Source of the DNA: Acanthosepion esculentum
Taxonomy: Eukaryota; Mollusca; Cephalopoda; Sepiida; Sepiidae
Length of the DNA stretch: 64,000 bases
Direction: 5' to 3'
NCBI GenBank assembly: GCA_964036315.1
Contig: OZ038508.1
Location: forward strand, 49,575,024 to 49,639,023
In this document: positions 51,935 to 62,949 of the stretch, in pieces
Layout of the letters: each line of letters opens with the position of its first letter
How positions within the stretch are numbered: the first letter of the stretch is position 1
Translations under genes and position numbers: made by a program
The notes under the pieces: generated by a model
Told to the model about the DNA's origin: nothing
The model's database searches: none
Seen by the model: the letters and a program-made list of their open reading frames with translations, nothing else

Positions 51935-52480
51935 AATGCAGTGTCGATTCCGATGCTTACACTCTCTACATCCATATACATTGTATCTACGTTATTGAAC
52001 ATTCTTACCATATATACATATGACTCACTGAATAATTAAGACGAGTTTTGTCTACTTATTTTTAATAGGACCCTCTCATAATTACAGACAAGTTTCTTAA
52101 TATCCTTATGAAAGAAAGAAAGAATATTACAATGTTGATGCATATTCATTTTATTCCGAGGGCAGCTATTAATCATGATCGGTATTTATGTTAGTCAGCT
52201 GCGCCTAGTTCGCCGACAAAAGTCACAAATGAGTCGCACTCTGCCTGAAGATAGAGACGCAACTTCTGTGTTTCTTCTTCTTTAATTGTAGGTAAATAAG
52301 TCAAGGGTGTGTTCTGACCGTGGGGAGAGGGCGTATTAATTAACAGATTGTTCTCTTAGCAATTTACTAGGGAACAGGAAGAGAAGAGAGTCTAATGAGG
52401 GAATCAAAATAATACTGACCCGTTGATGGTGATGTTAGCAATTTACAGCTCCCCGATTCAAAAGTTTACTTTTATTTTTT
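51935..52480. other. unannotated stretch
   Basis: Nothing recognised. Confidence 0.45.
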
Positions 52481-52484
52481 GTTT

Positions 52485-52830
52485 AGTGGCCTACCAATCT
52501 CTAGGGGTCATTTAATGCCGAAATCTAAACATTTTGTACGCAGTTTTATTTTTATTTTTATTTTTTTGGAGATAATGATTTTAGTGGTAAAGTTTTACTA
52601 ATTAACCCATAGCTGTGGAAGAAGAGGTCGATTAATTCCTTTCCCAAGGGTAATTGCGTGTGAGTGAAATAACAAACCCAACTGGAATTGGAGCTCCGCT
52701 CTCCACTTAACAATTCCGAGTTACACCACCCGTACATCCAAGCTTACAGCACCTGTTATTCGCAAATGGTCACCCATTTAGAAACAGGCCAGTCTCGACG
52801 TTGCTTAACATGGGTGATCGTACAGATGTT
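52485..52830 (-). mobile_element. composite 5S-like/tRNA-like SINE copy
   Basis: Plus-strand text in order: 'gtggcctaccaatctctagg' (body end), 'aattaacccatagctgtgga', 'cctttcccaagggtaatt', 'caactggaattggagctccg', 'aacaattccgagttacacca', then the 5S-like 'aagcttacagcacctgttat', 'atggtcacccatttag', 'ctcgacgttgcttaacatgg', 'gtgatcgtac'. The same composite as 41280-41641. Confidence 0.75.
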
Positions 52831-52931
52831 TACTCAAATATTGATTGCTTGGGCAATTAACTAACTGTACTATGTTTTTTAGACGAGTCCTTCTCAAACT
52901 ATCTTATTGAACTAGTTTATCTACAACACAC

Positions 52932-53192
52932 TTGTATATCGTTATAATGGGGTCTCACATCAGTGAGGAGGGGCGGTGTGCAAGTGAAACCGTTGAGAGG
53001 AAGGCCCCGAAACGGTTCACATTCTCTCCTGATGACCCCAATTTAAATATAAATTCGAGAGGAACATATCAAAAGAGATTCAGTGAAGTCATATGCCGTA
53101 GAGAAGCTCGGTGGAAATGTCATTGGCATGAGGAGCATTACACATTCAGCTCGCTTCAGGTGAGTTTCAATTACTTTCCGGCAGTTTTTTAA
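52932..53192 (+). CDS. candidate orphan exon, unrecognised
   Basis: An 86-codon frame with balanced base composition unlike its AT-rich surroundings, encoding a charged, Trp/His-rich segment (R-F-T-F-S-P-D-D-P-N-L-N-I-N, then R-E-A-R-W-K-C-H-W-H-E-E-H-Y). At 53160 'cttcaggtgagtttc' is a strong splice-donor look-alike, so the coding part may end there. No upstream acceptor or neighbouring exon is found. It could be a host exon or an unfamiliar transposon ORF. Confidence 0.25.
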   Translation: MYIVIMGSHISEEGRCASETVERKAPKRFTFSPDDPNLNINSRGTYQKRFSEVICRREARWKCHWHEEHYTFSSLQVSFNYFPAVF

Positions 53193-53199
53193 GGGTGCG

Positions 53200-54005
53200 A
53201 GGAACCGGCGAGCGAAATTTTCTAATCCTGCTGGGGGAGGGGGCTTTTACTTACGTCTTATTTTAAGTTCATTTTGAGACTAACTGTACTAAACATAGGG
53301 ACATAATGTTTTAATCTTTGTCAGACCAGTCACCACTGACGCTACAAATCTTCCTAGTGTGCCAGGGACCGGTGTCATGTTTATGCCACCACGTAGTCCC
53401 ATGTGTAAGTAGAAAGAATAGCTTTTTCCACAATGCTGTATTGGCTTTTGTTTATTGTATTTTTGTATTTATTTATTAATATATTTTCTAACTTACTTTT
53501 TTTAAACTTTGAGACTAAATTTCAGACTAGTTAGTTTATTTGTAAATTTTAAAAAAAAATCCTCATAGCTAGCACGTGTACATGAAGCTTATTCGGGTTT
53601 TTAGCAACTAGTGGGGCTTTATTATGCTAGATAGAAGTAGACGGGAAAAGTGAGGAAATAGATTTTGTTTTATATTTTCCCCTTACTTTGTCTTATTTTA
53701 TTGAAATGCAAATTCGCCATTCTCAAATGTTGTGGAGGGGACGATGACGACGACATGTCAGATTTGACCCCACACCCAGCACAGCCCGGTGGTCTTTGAA
53801 AATGGAGAAGCTTCTTGTTAAAGTCAGCCGCACCATTTCCCTAAGTGACCATTTGATTCGAGGTCCCGTGTGTAAGTAGAAAGAAGCACTTTTTCCACAC
53901 TGCTGGTTAATCGCATATTGTTTTAGCAAGGAACAAGGGGACTTATACTAAGTTAAAACTTAATTTTAAAAAAAAAGAAAAGAAAAAGTATTCCTCCCCC
54001 CACAC
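53200..54005. repeat. region with a decayed direct duplication
   Basis: 'gtgtaagtagaaagaatagc' with 'ttttccacaatgctg' (53402-53440) recurs as 'gtgtaagtagaaagaagcac' with 'ttttccacactgctg' (53869-53907). Possibly the long 5' untranslated part of the LINE that begins near 54010. Confidence 0.55.
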
Positions 54006-54009
54006 TTTC

Positions 54010-54785
54010 CCGTAAGTATTCCAGTCGAAATGTCTGCGACTAAACCGACCACCCCCACTCCGAGTTACGAGTAAGGCGGCTCGTTAGCGAGCCATTAGGA
54101 CGAATAACAAGACCTAACAAAGGGTGGAGGAACTCTCTGAATCAACGGCCAGCTAACTAGAGGTGGTGTCTCCATAAACCACCGGGGAGAAGGCAACGGG
54201 GAACCACTCCACTGCCTATTCCAAGACAAATCATGGCTAACAAATCAGATTATACGAAACCTAACGACGTGAAGGGCGTTAAGTCTATGGGAATTAGTTT
54301 CTCACCTGGTAAGGACCGACATGCGCAACAGGTGTCACCTGACCGTCATCTAGCGACTGCTGGCATAAACGGCGTAAAAGGGATTAAAAATTCCTCGGAA
54401 CCTATCCCTCACCCGGAAAGGAACAACATGATTGACAGGTGTCGCCAGACCATTATCCTGCGACTGCTCGCATGAAACACAAAATAACCCCCGGGACATG
54501 GAACGTCCAAAAATTGAACAACTGCAGCCAGTTTGATAATATTAAACAAGAGATGAACAGACTTAACGTAGACATTCTAGGTGTATGTAAAACCAGATGG
54601 CCAAACAAAGGTGATTTTGTCAGTGACAAACGCAGGATATTTTATGCAGGTTGAAAGAAGAACGACAAAGGAGTAGGACTAATACTAGATAGTGTATTTA
54701 AGAAATGTGTTTTAGGATACCATCAGCTTTCCGAAAAGATTCTGGTAGTGAAGCTGAAAGGGAAGCCATTCAATATCACGTAGCA
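54010..54785 (+). pseudogene. RTE-like LINE, 5' end with apurinic endonuclease start
   Basis: 5' part has 'gccattaggacgaataacaa', 'gaaccactccactgccta' and an ATG at 54233 opening an 80-codon frame. This contains two related repeats (H-L-A-T-A-G and H-Y-P-A-T-A-R contexts). A second frame, overlapping in a different phase from 54439, reads T-W-N-V-Q-K-L-N-N, then I-K-Q-E-M-N-R-L-N-V-D-I-L-G-V-C-K-T-R-W, the N-terminal motifs of an APE-type endonuclease. It has a stop at 54652, then G-V-G-L-I-L-D, G-Y-H-Q-L-S-E-K-I and L-K-G-K-P-F-N-I-T. Truncated at 54785 before the catalytic centre is complete. Confidence 0.8.
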
Positions 54786-54800
54786 TGTAACTTAGCGATA

Positions 54801-54880
54801 ACTCGTTGAAAGTGCGTATTATACAACTCGTTGAAAGTGCGTATTATATAACTCGTTGAAAGTGCGTATTATACAACTTG
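54801..54880. repeat. 25 bp minisatellite, three units
   Basis: 'actcgttgaaagtgcgtatt' starts at 54801, 54826 and 54851; units differ by one base. Confidence 0.95.
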
Positions 54881-55695
54881 GTCTTGTCACCCCCTACCAA
54901 AAAGTAATGAAAATAATTGAACAACAAGTAGCATATTAATAGAAAGCGTATGCAATGGACTCAGTTTAAACACTTTCATTGACGCTGTCGCATATCGAGA
55001 AGGCTTGTATGAAAACCATCAGTTACGTGGAAGAGCTCGTGTCAGCCATCTGAAATAGAAAATTATATTATGCATGGAGGACAAGACTTTCAGACCACCA
55101 TGTAGTTTGCTTTAAAAAATTTAGAAAGCTCCTCAGGAGAAGTTCTTAGACTGAAAAACTAACATTTCTTTGCCTGTTTTCTTTTTTAAATAACAATTTT
55201 TCAAAAGTCTCTATTTTTGACTGGTTTGACACCTCGTAAATCATACTATTTTCGATCGCTTAAAGCGAGACAAAACAAACAGGATGTAGGAATAAATAAA
55301 ATACCAGTGATAGGATTATTATTGGCATTTTAAACTAAAGAAACCAAATCGAATTTTAATTCCAAGCAGTTTTTACTATCGAGATTGCCTTTATTATTTT
55401 TTCAGTTCTTTATTATATTCTCTTACTTTATACCATAAACACATCCACACCTATTCAAAACCCTTTCAAGAACAGAAACAGAGAATTCAACACTCAATTA
55501 AATGCTTTCTCCAGAAATGCGAAACATCACATAAATGATTTTAATATGTAGACTAAAGAACAATATTTTCGGGCCAACTTCTGGATTTAATAATTAGAAT
55601 GTTACAAATTTGGTTAATTAAGTCATACTAACGTTGAATATTCAAACTATTTAACCCTTAATTCATTAATTTAAAGTAAGCTTTATGCAGCAATG
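54881..55695. other. unannotated stretch
   Basis: Nothing recognised. Confidence 0.45.
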
Positions 55696-55701
55696 GGCTA
55701 A

Positions 55702-55844
55702 TTTTGTTGTTGTTGTTGTTGTTATTATTATTATTATTATTATTATTGAACAAAATGATTGACGTAACTTTTCCAATATTTTATCATTATGCAGAGAAGA
55801 GCGTGAGTGAAGAAGAGAGAAAGAAAAATGACTCAGAGTTTTAC

Positions 55845-55886
<42 letters not shown>
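55702..55886. repeat. (TTG)n(TTA)n and (TTA)n
   Basis: Two trinucleotide arrays, 55702-55747 and 55842-55886, separated by about 95 bp of ordinary sequence. Confidence 0.97.
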
Positions 55887-55887
<1 letters not shown>

Positions 55888-55889
55888 TA

Positions 55890-56430
55890 GCAGCCATAAC
55901 GAGTTGGTCGATCAGAAAATGGAGCAAAAACAGCATTATGTTTAGATGTGACAGAGTCTATCTTCTTCAATCACTTTAATGTACTTTCATAAAAAAAAAA
56001 ACATTTTGAATTAATGCCGTTACTGGTATAACAGAAGTAGTCTGTATTTATTCACTCGAAGTTAGACCACAATTATTTCGGAGTATTTGAAATTCAATTT
56101 GTCAGTGTCTTCCCAGGGTTGTAAAAGCATTTATAATTATATAATTTTATATTTAATTAATGTTATAATTATATTACATAATTTATAAAGCAATTAAGTT
56201 TCATTAAAATAGGTTGAAAAAAATAAAATGCTATTTTTCACTATTTATGAAGATTTTCATTATATGGCTGGAATCAATTATCAATTTAAAGAACTGTTAA
56301 ACAATCAACTTATTGTTGGCTAAAATTGAGTAAAGTTTGTATTAGATTGCTTGAAAATTGAGGGAGATTTTAGTTTCAAATTTCTGTTGAAATCGATTTG
56401 TGTTGAAATTGATTTTTTCGTTTTTCACAA
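55890..56430. other. unannotated AT-rich stretch
   Basis: Nothing recognised; rich in 'ataattttat' words. Confidence 0.45.
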
Positions 56431-56722
56431 ATTTTCGCTAAACGTAGTGGCGTAGAGGGGAAAATGAGGGAATCCTTGATCTCATTATGATGGAAGTAAA
56501 CTACATATTGAAATTGAATGAAATCGGATGAAAAATGTTGAATTCATCGATTTTTGATCGGCTTTATCGATTATTGATTTTTTTTTTAATTTTCGATGTT
56601 TTTACGCTAAGAACCCATCTCTCACATTGAACAATGTATGTGCCAAGTTTGGTCAAAATTGGTTGGATGTATCTGGTCACACAGACAGACACCAAGACAT
56701 CCTCTGTTTTACATATATAGAT
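56431..56722. repeat. dispersed repeat F, copy 2
   Basis: Ends 'gtgccaagtttggtcaaaat', 'tggttggatgtatctggtca', 'cacagacagacaccaagaca', 'catatatagatatta', parallel to 41160-41278. Confidence 0.5.
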
Positions 56723-57168
56723 ATTATTATTATTATTATTATTATTAATATTATTATCATTAACTTGTAGTTAGCCTTCGTCTTTATTGGAAAAAGGTTC
56801 CACTAGACTCATTGAAGGGATTCCTGGTAGCCCATGTCATAAAGAATTATTTTTAAAAATTACTCGCAATTGCGTACACATTACGAAGATCTTTATCTAT
56901 ATAAAATGTGCGTAATTGTTTCTTTTTTGTTGTTGTTTTTTTATAAAAAGTGACCAGTGAAAAATGTCATGAAGCCATTTATCATAAATAATAATAAAAT
57001 AGTAATATTAAATTTATCAATAATGATAATAAAAAATAATAATAAAATTATTGTTATTAATTAATAATTGTCATATAGGAAGAAGATTAAAGAAAAAGAT
57101 TACCGACATCGAGGTATATATACCTCGACCAGCTGGGTATGGCTGCTAGTATACCTGCTAGTATACCT

Positions 57169-57170
<2 letters not shown>
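56723..57170. other. (ATT)n and unannotated DNA
   Basis: ATT/TTA arrays near 56724-56760 and 56985-57060. 'gttccactagactcattgaa' and 'gggattcctggtagcccatg' (56800-56838) is the inverse of 37383-37440 ('gacttccaggaatcccttca'), so a dispersed repeat of unknown type is shared. Confidence 0.5.
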
Positions 57171-57266
<96 letters not shown>

Positions 57267-57281
57267 GTGTGTGTGTGTGTT
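57171..57281. repeat. (TA)n(TG)n
   Basis: Compound array. Confidence 0.97.
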
Positions 57282-57604
57282 TTCCGTCAGGTGTGTAAAT
57301 AACAGTGTCAGGCTCTAACCGTGCAAATATTAAGTGATTAATGTGTGACTAATTGAGTGGAACTATTCAGTCGAATTAGTGTGAATTATTGTGCGTCGAT
57401 GATTTGGGTTTTGATTTAGGATTTACCGGACGTTAAGCCGAGCCAAGCTACTAACAAGGTATTCACTGAAATGGTTAATTATCTTTGGTTACCTTTTACT
57501 TAGTTGTTCTTGTTAAGTATTTATTGCGCTTGTAATTAAATACTGTTTGACTTAATATTGAGGTCTTGAGTTATACATAATTATTAACGGCTACCGTAAG
57601 TCAC

Positions 57605-57652
<48 letters not shown>

Positions 57653-57772
57653 GCGTTTGATTTCCGAGGGGATATTGCATGTGTTTTGAGGCTCCGTTGA
57701 AAGGTAAAATGTATAATTGATTCAATGTAATTATTTCAGCATAAATTCTTTTTCTTTATGAATTTTAACCTA

Positions 57773-57817
<45 letters not shown>

Positions 57818-58000
57818 TCTAATGAATTTTATGTAATTTTTCATTCATCAATATTTCAGAAATATATACTTCAACGTAAATATAAATCAACTGATTTGAA
57901 TTTAAATCTATTTTACTATAAATCATAATTTATTTAAATTCTTACATAAACAAATCCAAAACCTATTATGAAGCGATTATATTTCTTTAAAAAATGTATT
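57282..58000. other. (AAT)n, (ATT)n and unannotated DNA
   Basis: (AAT)n at 57606-57650 and (ATT)n at 57774-57818 are reverse complements of one another about 120 bp apart. Nothing else recognised. Confidence 0.5.
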
Positions 58001-58001
58001 T

Positions 58002-58003
<2 letters not shown>

Positions 58004-58084
<81 letters not shown>

Positions 58085-58112
58085 GGAGAGAGAGAGAGGG
58101 AGAGAGAGAGAT
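58004..58112. repeat. (TA)n(GA)n
   Basis: About 40 TA units followed by a GA-rich block. Confidence 0.97.
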
Positions 58113-58421
58113 GGCTTGCCCTGACGATCCGTGTTTCTGAAACCTAGGTAGGTTTACCTGGCTCTTTAGGTTCATATTTATGTTTGCTCTACTTAGTGTA
58201 GTGAGCACTTTACATAGTTACTTTTGTTTTACCCGTTTTGGAGGGGTTTTTTTCTTTGGATTCTGAACTTGAATTCTGAGCGATTGTTTTCGCTTCAATT
58301 ACATGTTCTTAGTTCTTTCGTTTTTTATTCCTTATTTTCCCTTGGGCATTGGTTTGTCCAATTACAAGCCAAAATACCTAAGGTTTTTCCAAACGAGTAT
58401 AACTATTTATATTTATATTAT

Positions 58422-58430
<9 letters not shown>
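58113..58430 (+). repeat. dispersed repeat G, copy 2
   Basis: Begins with a decayed form of the 10325-10383 foldback ('aacctaggtaggtttacctg', 'gctctttaggtt') and continues parallel to 10384-10620 through 'aaggtttttccaaacgagta'. Confidence 0.6.
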
Positions 58431-58460
<30 letters not shown>

Positions 58461-58463
<3 letters not shown>

Positions 58464-58690
58464 ACATTTATATTATGTTTAACGTTCTTTTTATAGATAC
58501 AAGTATTTAAGCAAATGCTCTGTTTATAATAAACAGTATTAAATAACATTTACCGGCCTGAATGTCCGAGAAATTTTCATAGAAAATTTTCGCTCTCCGA
58601 CAGGAATCGAACCTGTATCCTATACGGAACCATCATTTCGCGTGATGTGCCTTAACCTTTCGGCCACAGAGCGGCGTCTGGTTAGCAAGG
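58461..58690 (-). mobile_element. tRNA-Ser-derived SINE with complete head
   Basis: On the minus strand a tRNA-like head (58673 to 58591) is followed by 'gaaaattttctatgaaaatt', 'tcggacattcaggccggtaa' and the tail through 'tataaaaagaacgttaaac'. Relatives are 13903-14082, 60455-60575 and 60940-61135. Confidence 0.8.
58591..58673 (-). tRNA. tRNA-Ser-like sequence (SINE head or pseudogene)
   Basis: 83 nt with all tRNA elements on the minus strand: D-stem GCC/GGC with GGTTAA loop, anticodon stem CATCA/TGATG with loop CGCGAAA (anticodon CGA for Ser if read at the standard place), a long variable arm TCC..GGA as in class II tRNAs, T arm CAGG-TTCGATT-CCTG, and 6 of 7 acceptor pairs. The invariant U33 is G. 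Because the SINE body follows directly, it is best read as a SINE head and not a working tRNA gene. Confidence 0.65.
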
Positions 58691-58781
58691 TCGATTTTAC
58701 TATCTTTAAACTTAAATCTTCCATGAATCTCTTCTATTCATATCTGCTCTAGTGTATCAAATGTAAACAAATGACGTCATA

Positions 58782-58880
58782 TATTTTAGAATTGGACATT
58801 GTCCGACAATTTATTTAAAGACATTTATATTATATTAATATAAATGTCTTTAAATAAATTGTCGGACAATGTCCAATTCT

Positions 58881-58886
<6 letters not shown>
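58782..58886. repeat. perfect palindrome, 49 bp arms, 7 bp loop
   Basis: 58782-58830 is the exact inverse of 58838-58886. The arm sequence ('gaattggacattgtccgaca', 'atttatttaaagacatttat') also occurs, diverged, at 13905-13945 ('aaattggacatagtccgaca'). It is the tail side of the tRNA-Ser-type SINE, so two tails have joined tail to tail. Confidence 0.92.

Positions 58887-58976
<90 letters not shown>
58887..58976. repeat. (TA)n(TG)n
   Basis: Compound array between the palindrome and PLE-C. Confidence 0.97.
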
Positions 58977-58977
<1 letters not shown>

Positions 58978-58984
58978 AGGTAGG

Positions 58985-59300
58985 TAGAAAAATAAGAAAG
59001 AACACGTTAGGTAAATAATCCGGAGTTCTTTAGTATTTTTGTTTTTATTTAAAAAAAAAAAACATTGCTCCATACAGAAGTAGAGCTTAAATTATAATTA
59101 TTTAAAAAAAATATGATTCATTCACTACATAAGAGTTCTCATGTTTCGAAAACGAGAGCCGAAACCCTCAATATAATTATTAAAATTAAACTGAAGTAAG
59201 GTATCAAACCCTGTTTCATCCTCAAGCGAAAATTTAGGAATAACCAATCTTGAAATTTACGCATCTTTATAAGCATTTTCGTTCGCAAAATTAATTACTA
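58985..59300 (-). repeat. PLE-C pseudo-LTR
   Basis: 'gaaagaacacgttaggtaaa', 'taatccggagttcttt' and later 'tcatcctcaagcgaaaattt' correspond to the PLE-B arm at 18395-18615. Confidence 0.6.
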
Positions 59301-59579
59301 TGGAAATGGCTGGGCTGACCATTTTGATAAGGGGTCTAAAGTTAATTTTTATCCACATCTCATTAACCTTCGGAAAGAGATGAAGCCGAGGTCGGGTGGG
59401 GTATCCATTTCAAAGCGAACGATGGCATTCATGTACGCATATCGTCTGGTCAGTCATAGCGAAAGATAACTTTTGACACCATGATATGTCGTGAAGTGTC
59501 TAGAGTATTTTGTTTTATTTTATTTTATCTATTTTTTTTCCAAATGGCTGTTTCATATATAAACGCATCGCACTGAACT

Positions 59580-60447
59580 ACAATTTTTTTTTTTTGACGA
59601 CTTCATATTAGACTATGAAATTTGATTTTTTTTGTTATAAGCTAATTATTTAAGGCGAAAATTTCTTGATGTCGGCAAAAAAGCGTTAACTTATGTCTAT
59701 GGTTTAATATATTTTCATTATTTAGAAACTTAATAATGTGTAGTTTTTCCTATAGGCATAAAGGGCATGGGTCATCCCAGGTTTTACAAGTTCTTGTTCT
59801 ATTTATTATTTTACATTTTACATTTGGTGTTTTATTCATTTCATTTAAATGCCAAAAATATTTGGATAGAGATGTCTTCAGGGTTTCTACAATCACATAG
59901 TTTTCATGATTTTTGTCTAATTTTAGTTTAGGATTTTTATTAATACTGTTTTGTAATGCGTGTTTTTCCAGGATTTTATTATTATGTTTTTTTTATGATC
60001 CTTTCTAGATGTTCAGTACAACTGTAACTTAATTTTTTTATTAAAGATCTCGCTAAGTCTGCTATTAGTAGGAAAGTGTTTTTCAATTAAAACTAGGAAC
60101 TTATGTCCTAGTTTAGTACTAACCATTTGGTTGAACAAAGGGGCATACCAAATGATTTTTCTTTTCCTGTTTTTCTTCTGGATAGTACTATTGTTTCTAT
60201 AACTTATGTTAGCGTTTTTGTATCCGCTATTTTTTAGGGCTGTATTACAAAAAGTACTGTGTTGTCGGAATATTTCCTTATTGGCGGATTTCATTCTGAT
60301 TCTTTTCTCTATTGATGTGGGTATATGCTTAATTATAGATGGAGGGTGGTTTGACTTAGGGTGTACATATAAGCGATTAGTGTTAGGTTTTTTGTAAGGT
60401 AGGTATATTACAGAAAACCTAACACTAATCCCTTGTATGTACAACAT
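59580..60447 (-). pseudogene. Penelope-like element PLE-C, RT C-terminus and GIY-YIG
   Basis: A 144-codon frame (60447 to 60013) shows S-N-H-P-P-S-I-I-K-H-I-P, I-F-R-Q-H, then N-R-K-R-K-I-I-W-Y-A-P-L-F-N-Q-M-V, and L-I-E-K-H-F-P near its end: the same block order as PLE-A (N-H-P-S-F-I-I-K, I-I-W-F-T-P-P). Beyond a stop the minus strand continues with S-L-S-K-Y-F-W-H-L-N-E, I-I-N-R-T-R-T-C-K and C-P-L-C-L near 59700-59880. The catalytic Y-x-D-D and the GIY and YIG triads are missing. Its GIY-YIG tail is closest to PLE-B. Confidence 0.85.
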
Positions 60448-60454
60448 AATGAAT

Positions 60455-60575
60455 TTTCTATGTAAATTTCTCGAACATTCAGGCCGGTAAATGTTGTTTA
60501 ATACTGTTTATTATAAAACAGAGCATTTACTTAAATATTTGTATCTATAAAAAGAATGTATAAACATAAAAATGT
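60455..60575 (+). mobile_element. tRNA-Ser-type SINE body, truncated
   Basis: 'aaatttctcgaacattcagg', 'ccggtaaatgttgtttaata', 'aaaagaatgtataaacataa'. No tRNA head; it starts within the body. Confidence 0.75.
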
Positions 60576-60679
60576 CTTAAAGCTATTTTATATAAATACG
60601 TTGTAAGATGCAAACTGCGCATTCCTATGTTCTACGTTTCCAATTCCCCGTTAGTTCGAAGTCAGTCAGTTAAGCGCCG

Positions 60680-60745
60680 TACATGATACACGCTTGGGCG
60701 ATCATGTACCTTTCAATACATGACTGACGAGGCAGATTTTTTCTT
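60680..60745. repeat. dispersed hairpin motif, copy 3
   Basis: 'tgatacacgcttgggcgatc', 'atgtacctttcaatacat', 'gactgacgaggcagattttt'; same as 4270-4330 and 6743-6812. Confidence 0.6.
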
Positions 60746-60939
60746 TCTGCATTGCCAGCCAACGCTAAAGAATCCAGTATGTCCTGGTATTTGTGCGTAA
60801 GTGAGTCGATATCCATTGTACCACAACATCTTCGGATTAATATGCCCATTAATTTTATTTTATCTATTTTAAAAAAATACCGTGGTATCTGTTAAGAAAA
60901 TGGTATAACTTGGCGGCTCACTACTTCCCTCCAAGTAAT

Positions 60940-61135
60940 ATAGGTTAAATGGTACTATTTTAATGAACGATACAGGTTCGATTCTTGTCGGAGGACGTAT
61001 ATAATCTATGAAAATTTCTCGGACATTCAGCCCGGTAAATGTTGTTTAATACTGTTTATTATAAACGGAACATTTACTTAAATATTTGTATCTATAAAAA
61101 AAGAAAGTATAAACATAAAAATGTCTTAAAATAAT
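60940..61135 (+). mobile_element. tRNA-Ser-type SINE with partial head
   Basis: Starts with the T-arm region 'acaggttcgattcttgtcgg', then the body 'aaatttctcggacattcagc' to 'aaacataaaaatgtctta'. The 5' half of the tRNA-like head is missing or unrecognisable. Confidence 0.75.
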
Positions 61136-61149
61136 AATAATACATATAT

Positions 61150-61780
61150 GATAGGCTCAAATTTTAGCACTACATACATACGAAGAAAAAAAGAGAAATA
61201 CTGGATTTTAAAATTAAACACATATAAACTAGGGTTAAACAAAGACTTGGGTATTCTAAATCTGTATAAATATTTCAATAGTTAAAATATTTCTTCAAAA
61301 AATTTCTTTAGATATGGTAAAAAATCCTTTTTAAACAAGAACCAAAACACCAGTTGTCCGTTAAAGAATCAAACACAATCGCGTTCCACACCACGTGTCG
61401 TCCGAGTCTAAAAACAAACACACAAACACAGTAATTTAAGTACAACACACATACGAAGAAAAAAAGAAAAATACTGAATTCTAAAATTAGACACATATAA
61501 ACTAGGGGTAAACAAACACGTGGATATTTTAAATCTACATAAATATTTCAACAGTTAAAAATATTTCTTAAAATATTTCTTGAGTTATGGTCAAAAAACA
61601 TTTTAAACAACATTTAAGACACTATCATCAGTCTTCCGCCAAAAATTCAAACAAAGTCGCATTGCACATCACGTGACATGCACGCTTCACGACAAACGCT
61701 GTAAACAAACGCTGTAAACAAACACACAAACACAGTATCTCATTTAATTTCTGAGGAAAGACCTAGGTGGTCTGAAATAT
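61150..61780 (+). pseudogene. two tandem PLE GIY-YIG C-terminal tails
   Basis: Copies at about 61175-61440 and 61450-61740: 'acatacgaagaaaaaaagag', 'cacatataaactagggttaa' (Y-K-L-G-L-N), 'aaatatttcaatagtta'. Both match the inverse of 29480-29580. The end, 'tttctgaggaaagacctagg' then 'ggtctgaaatattaa', parallels 29235-29270. Confidence 0.75.
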
Positions 61781-61908
61781 TAAATAAATAAATATATACA
61801 AAAACACAGACATAAATACTTTCATAAAAAAAACGCCCAATTTTGTTTCATTTATTTTATCCAGATATTATATACATATCAAGAAAGTATACGTGGCCTC
61901 TCATTATG

Positions 61909-61910
<2 letters not shown>

Positions 61911-61973
<63 letters not shown>
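61911..61973. repeat. (TA)n
   Basis: Uninterrupted TA array. Confidence 0.97.
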
Positions 61974-61975
<2 letters not shown>

Positions 61976-62630
61976 AAAATACATGTTATTGTGTGTGTGT
62001 GTACAGTGATTAGTATAGTGCCACAAATTAAATTTTAGATGAATAATATTTTAATTTTAGAGACACGTTACTAAGTTATACTGTTTGTTGAGATACCTAA
62101 TATGTAATCCGTACCTGTTAGTTTTATTCATTTTTTATGCAAATCGCAATTTTTTTACCTGATTCGGACACAGCATTGGACAGTTTAGGCTCGTATTATT
62201 GACTAGACTAGCCGTGACCCAACGCGTCACTGAAGCTTCAGGTTATAAAACACTGGAGTTGATTTCGACACCGAAAGGAAAAAAAACAGAAGGAAATTAT
62301 CTGTTCGATGGAAGTTGAAATAAAAATACATACTATATAAACAATTCGTATTTTTTAATCTCATTCACTTAGAATTTATTTTCAAAATTAGATTAACTTA
62401 AAAGTATTTTTTAATGTGCCAAGAAATATTTTAAAATCATATTCACTTGAAAATGTTTTTTTTAAATATGGCATTTTTTTTTTTTTTGGTTTTAATATTT
62501 AAAATATTGTTTGCTTGATGAAAGATGAAATCACGCAATAACACAGAGAGGTGGACAGAGAGAGGTGAAGAGAAACTTAAATCATGATGCACCCGACGGC
62601 CGTCGTATGCACGATTCACAGACTTTTAGT
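61974..62630. other. mostly unannotated; repeat F start at 62205-62330
   Basis: 'ctagccgtgacccaacgcgt' resembles the start of repeat F at 40485. The rest is AT-rich and unrecognised. Confidence 0.4.
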
Positions 62631-62632
62631 AT

Positions 62633-62692
<60 letters not shown>

Positions 62693-62702
62693 GATGTGGG
62701 TG

Positions 62703-62743
<41 letters not shown>

Positions 62744-62755
62744 TGAAGTGGGTGG

Positions 62756-62822
<67 letters not shown>

Positions 62823-62836
62823 CATGAAGTGGGTGG

Positions 62837-62904
<68 letters not shown>

Positions 62905-62946
62905 TGAAGTGGGTGGGATAGATAGATAGATAGATAGATAGATAGA
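62633..62946. repeat. (GATA)n with periodic spacer
   Basis: GATA array of about 310 bp, broken four times by 'atgaagtgggtgggata'-type spacers (near 62690, 62743, 62823, 62904). Spacing is roughly 50-80 bp, so the block (spacer plus GATA run) has itself been tandemly amplified. Confidence 0.97.
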
Positions 62947-62949
62947 AAG

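Noticed and set aside
58591..58673. Functional tRNA-Ser gene
   Set aside because: U33 is replaced by G, one acceptor pair is lost, and SINE body follows directly; relatives share the body.
61751..61777. CTGAGGA-hairpin-GAAA at the end of the GIY-YIG tails (also 29235-29265, CTGAAGA)
   Set aside because: Stem II pairs well, but there is an extra A before it and no convincing stem III with a cleavage triplet.
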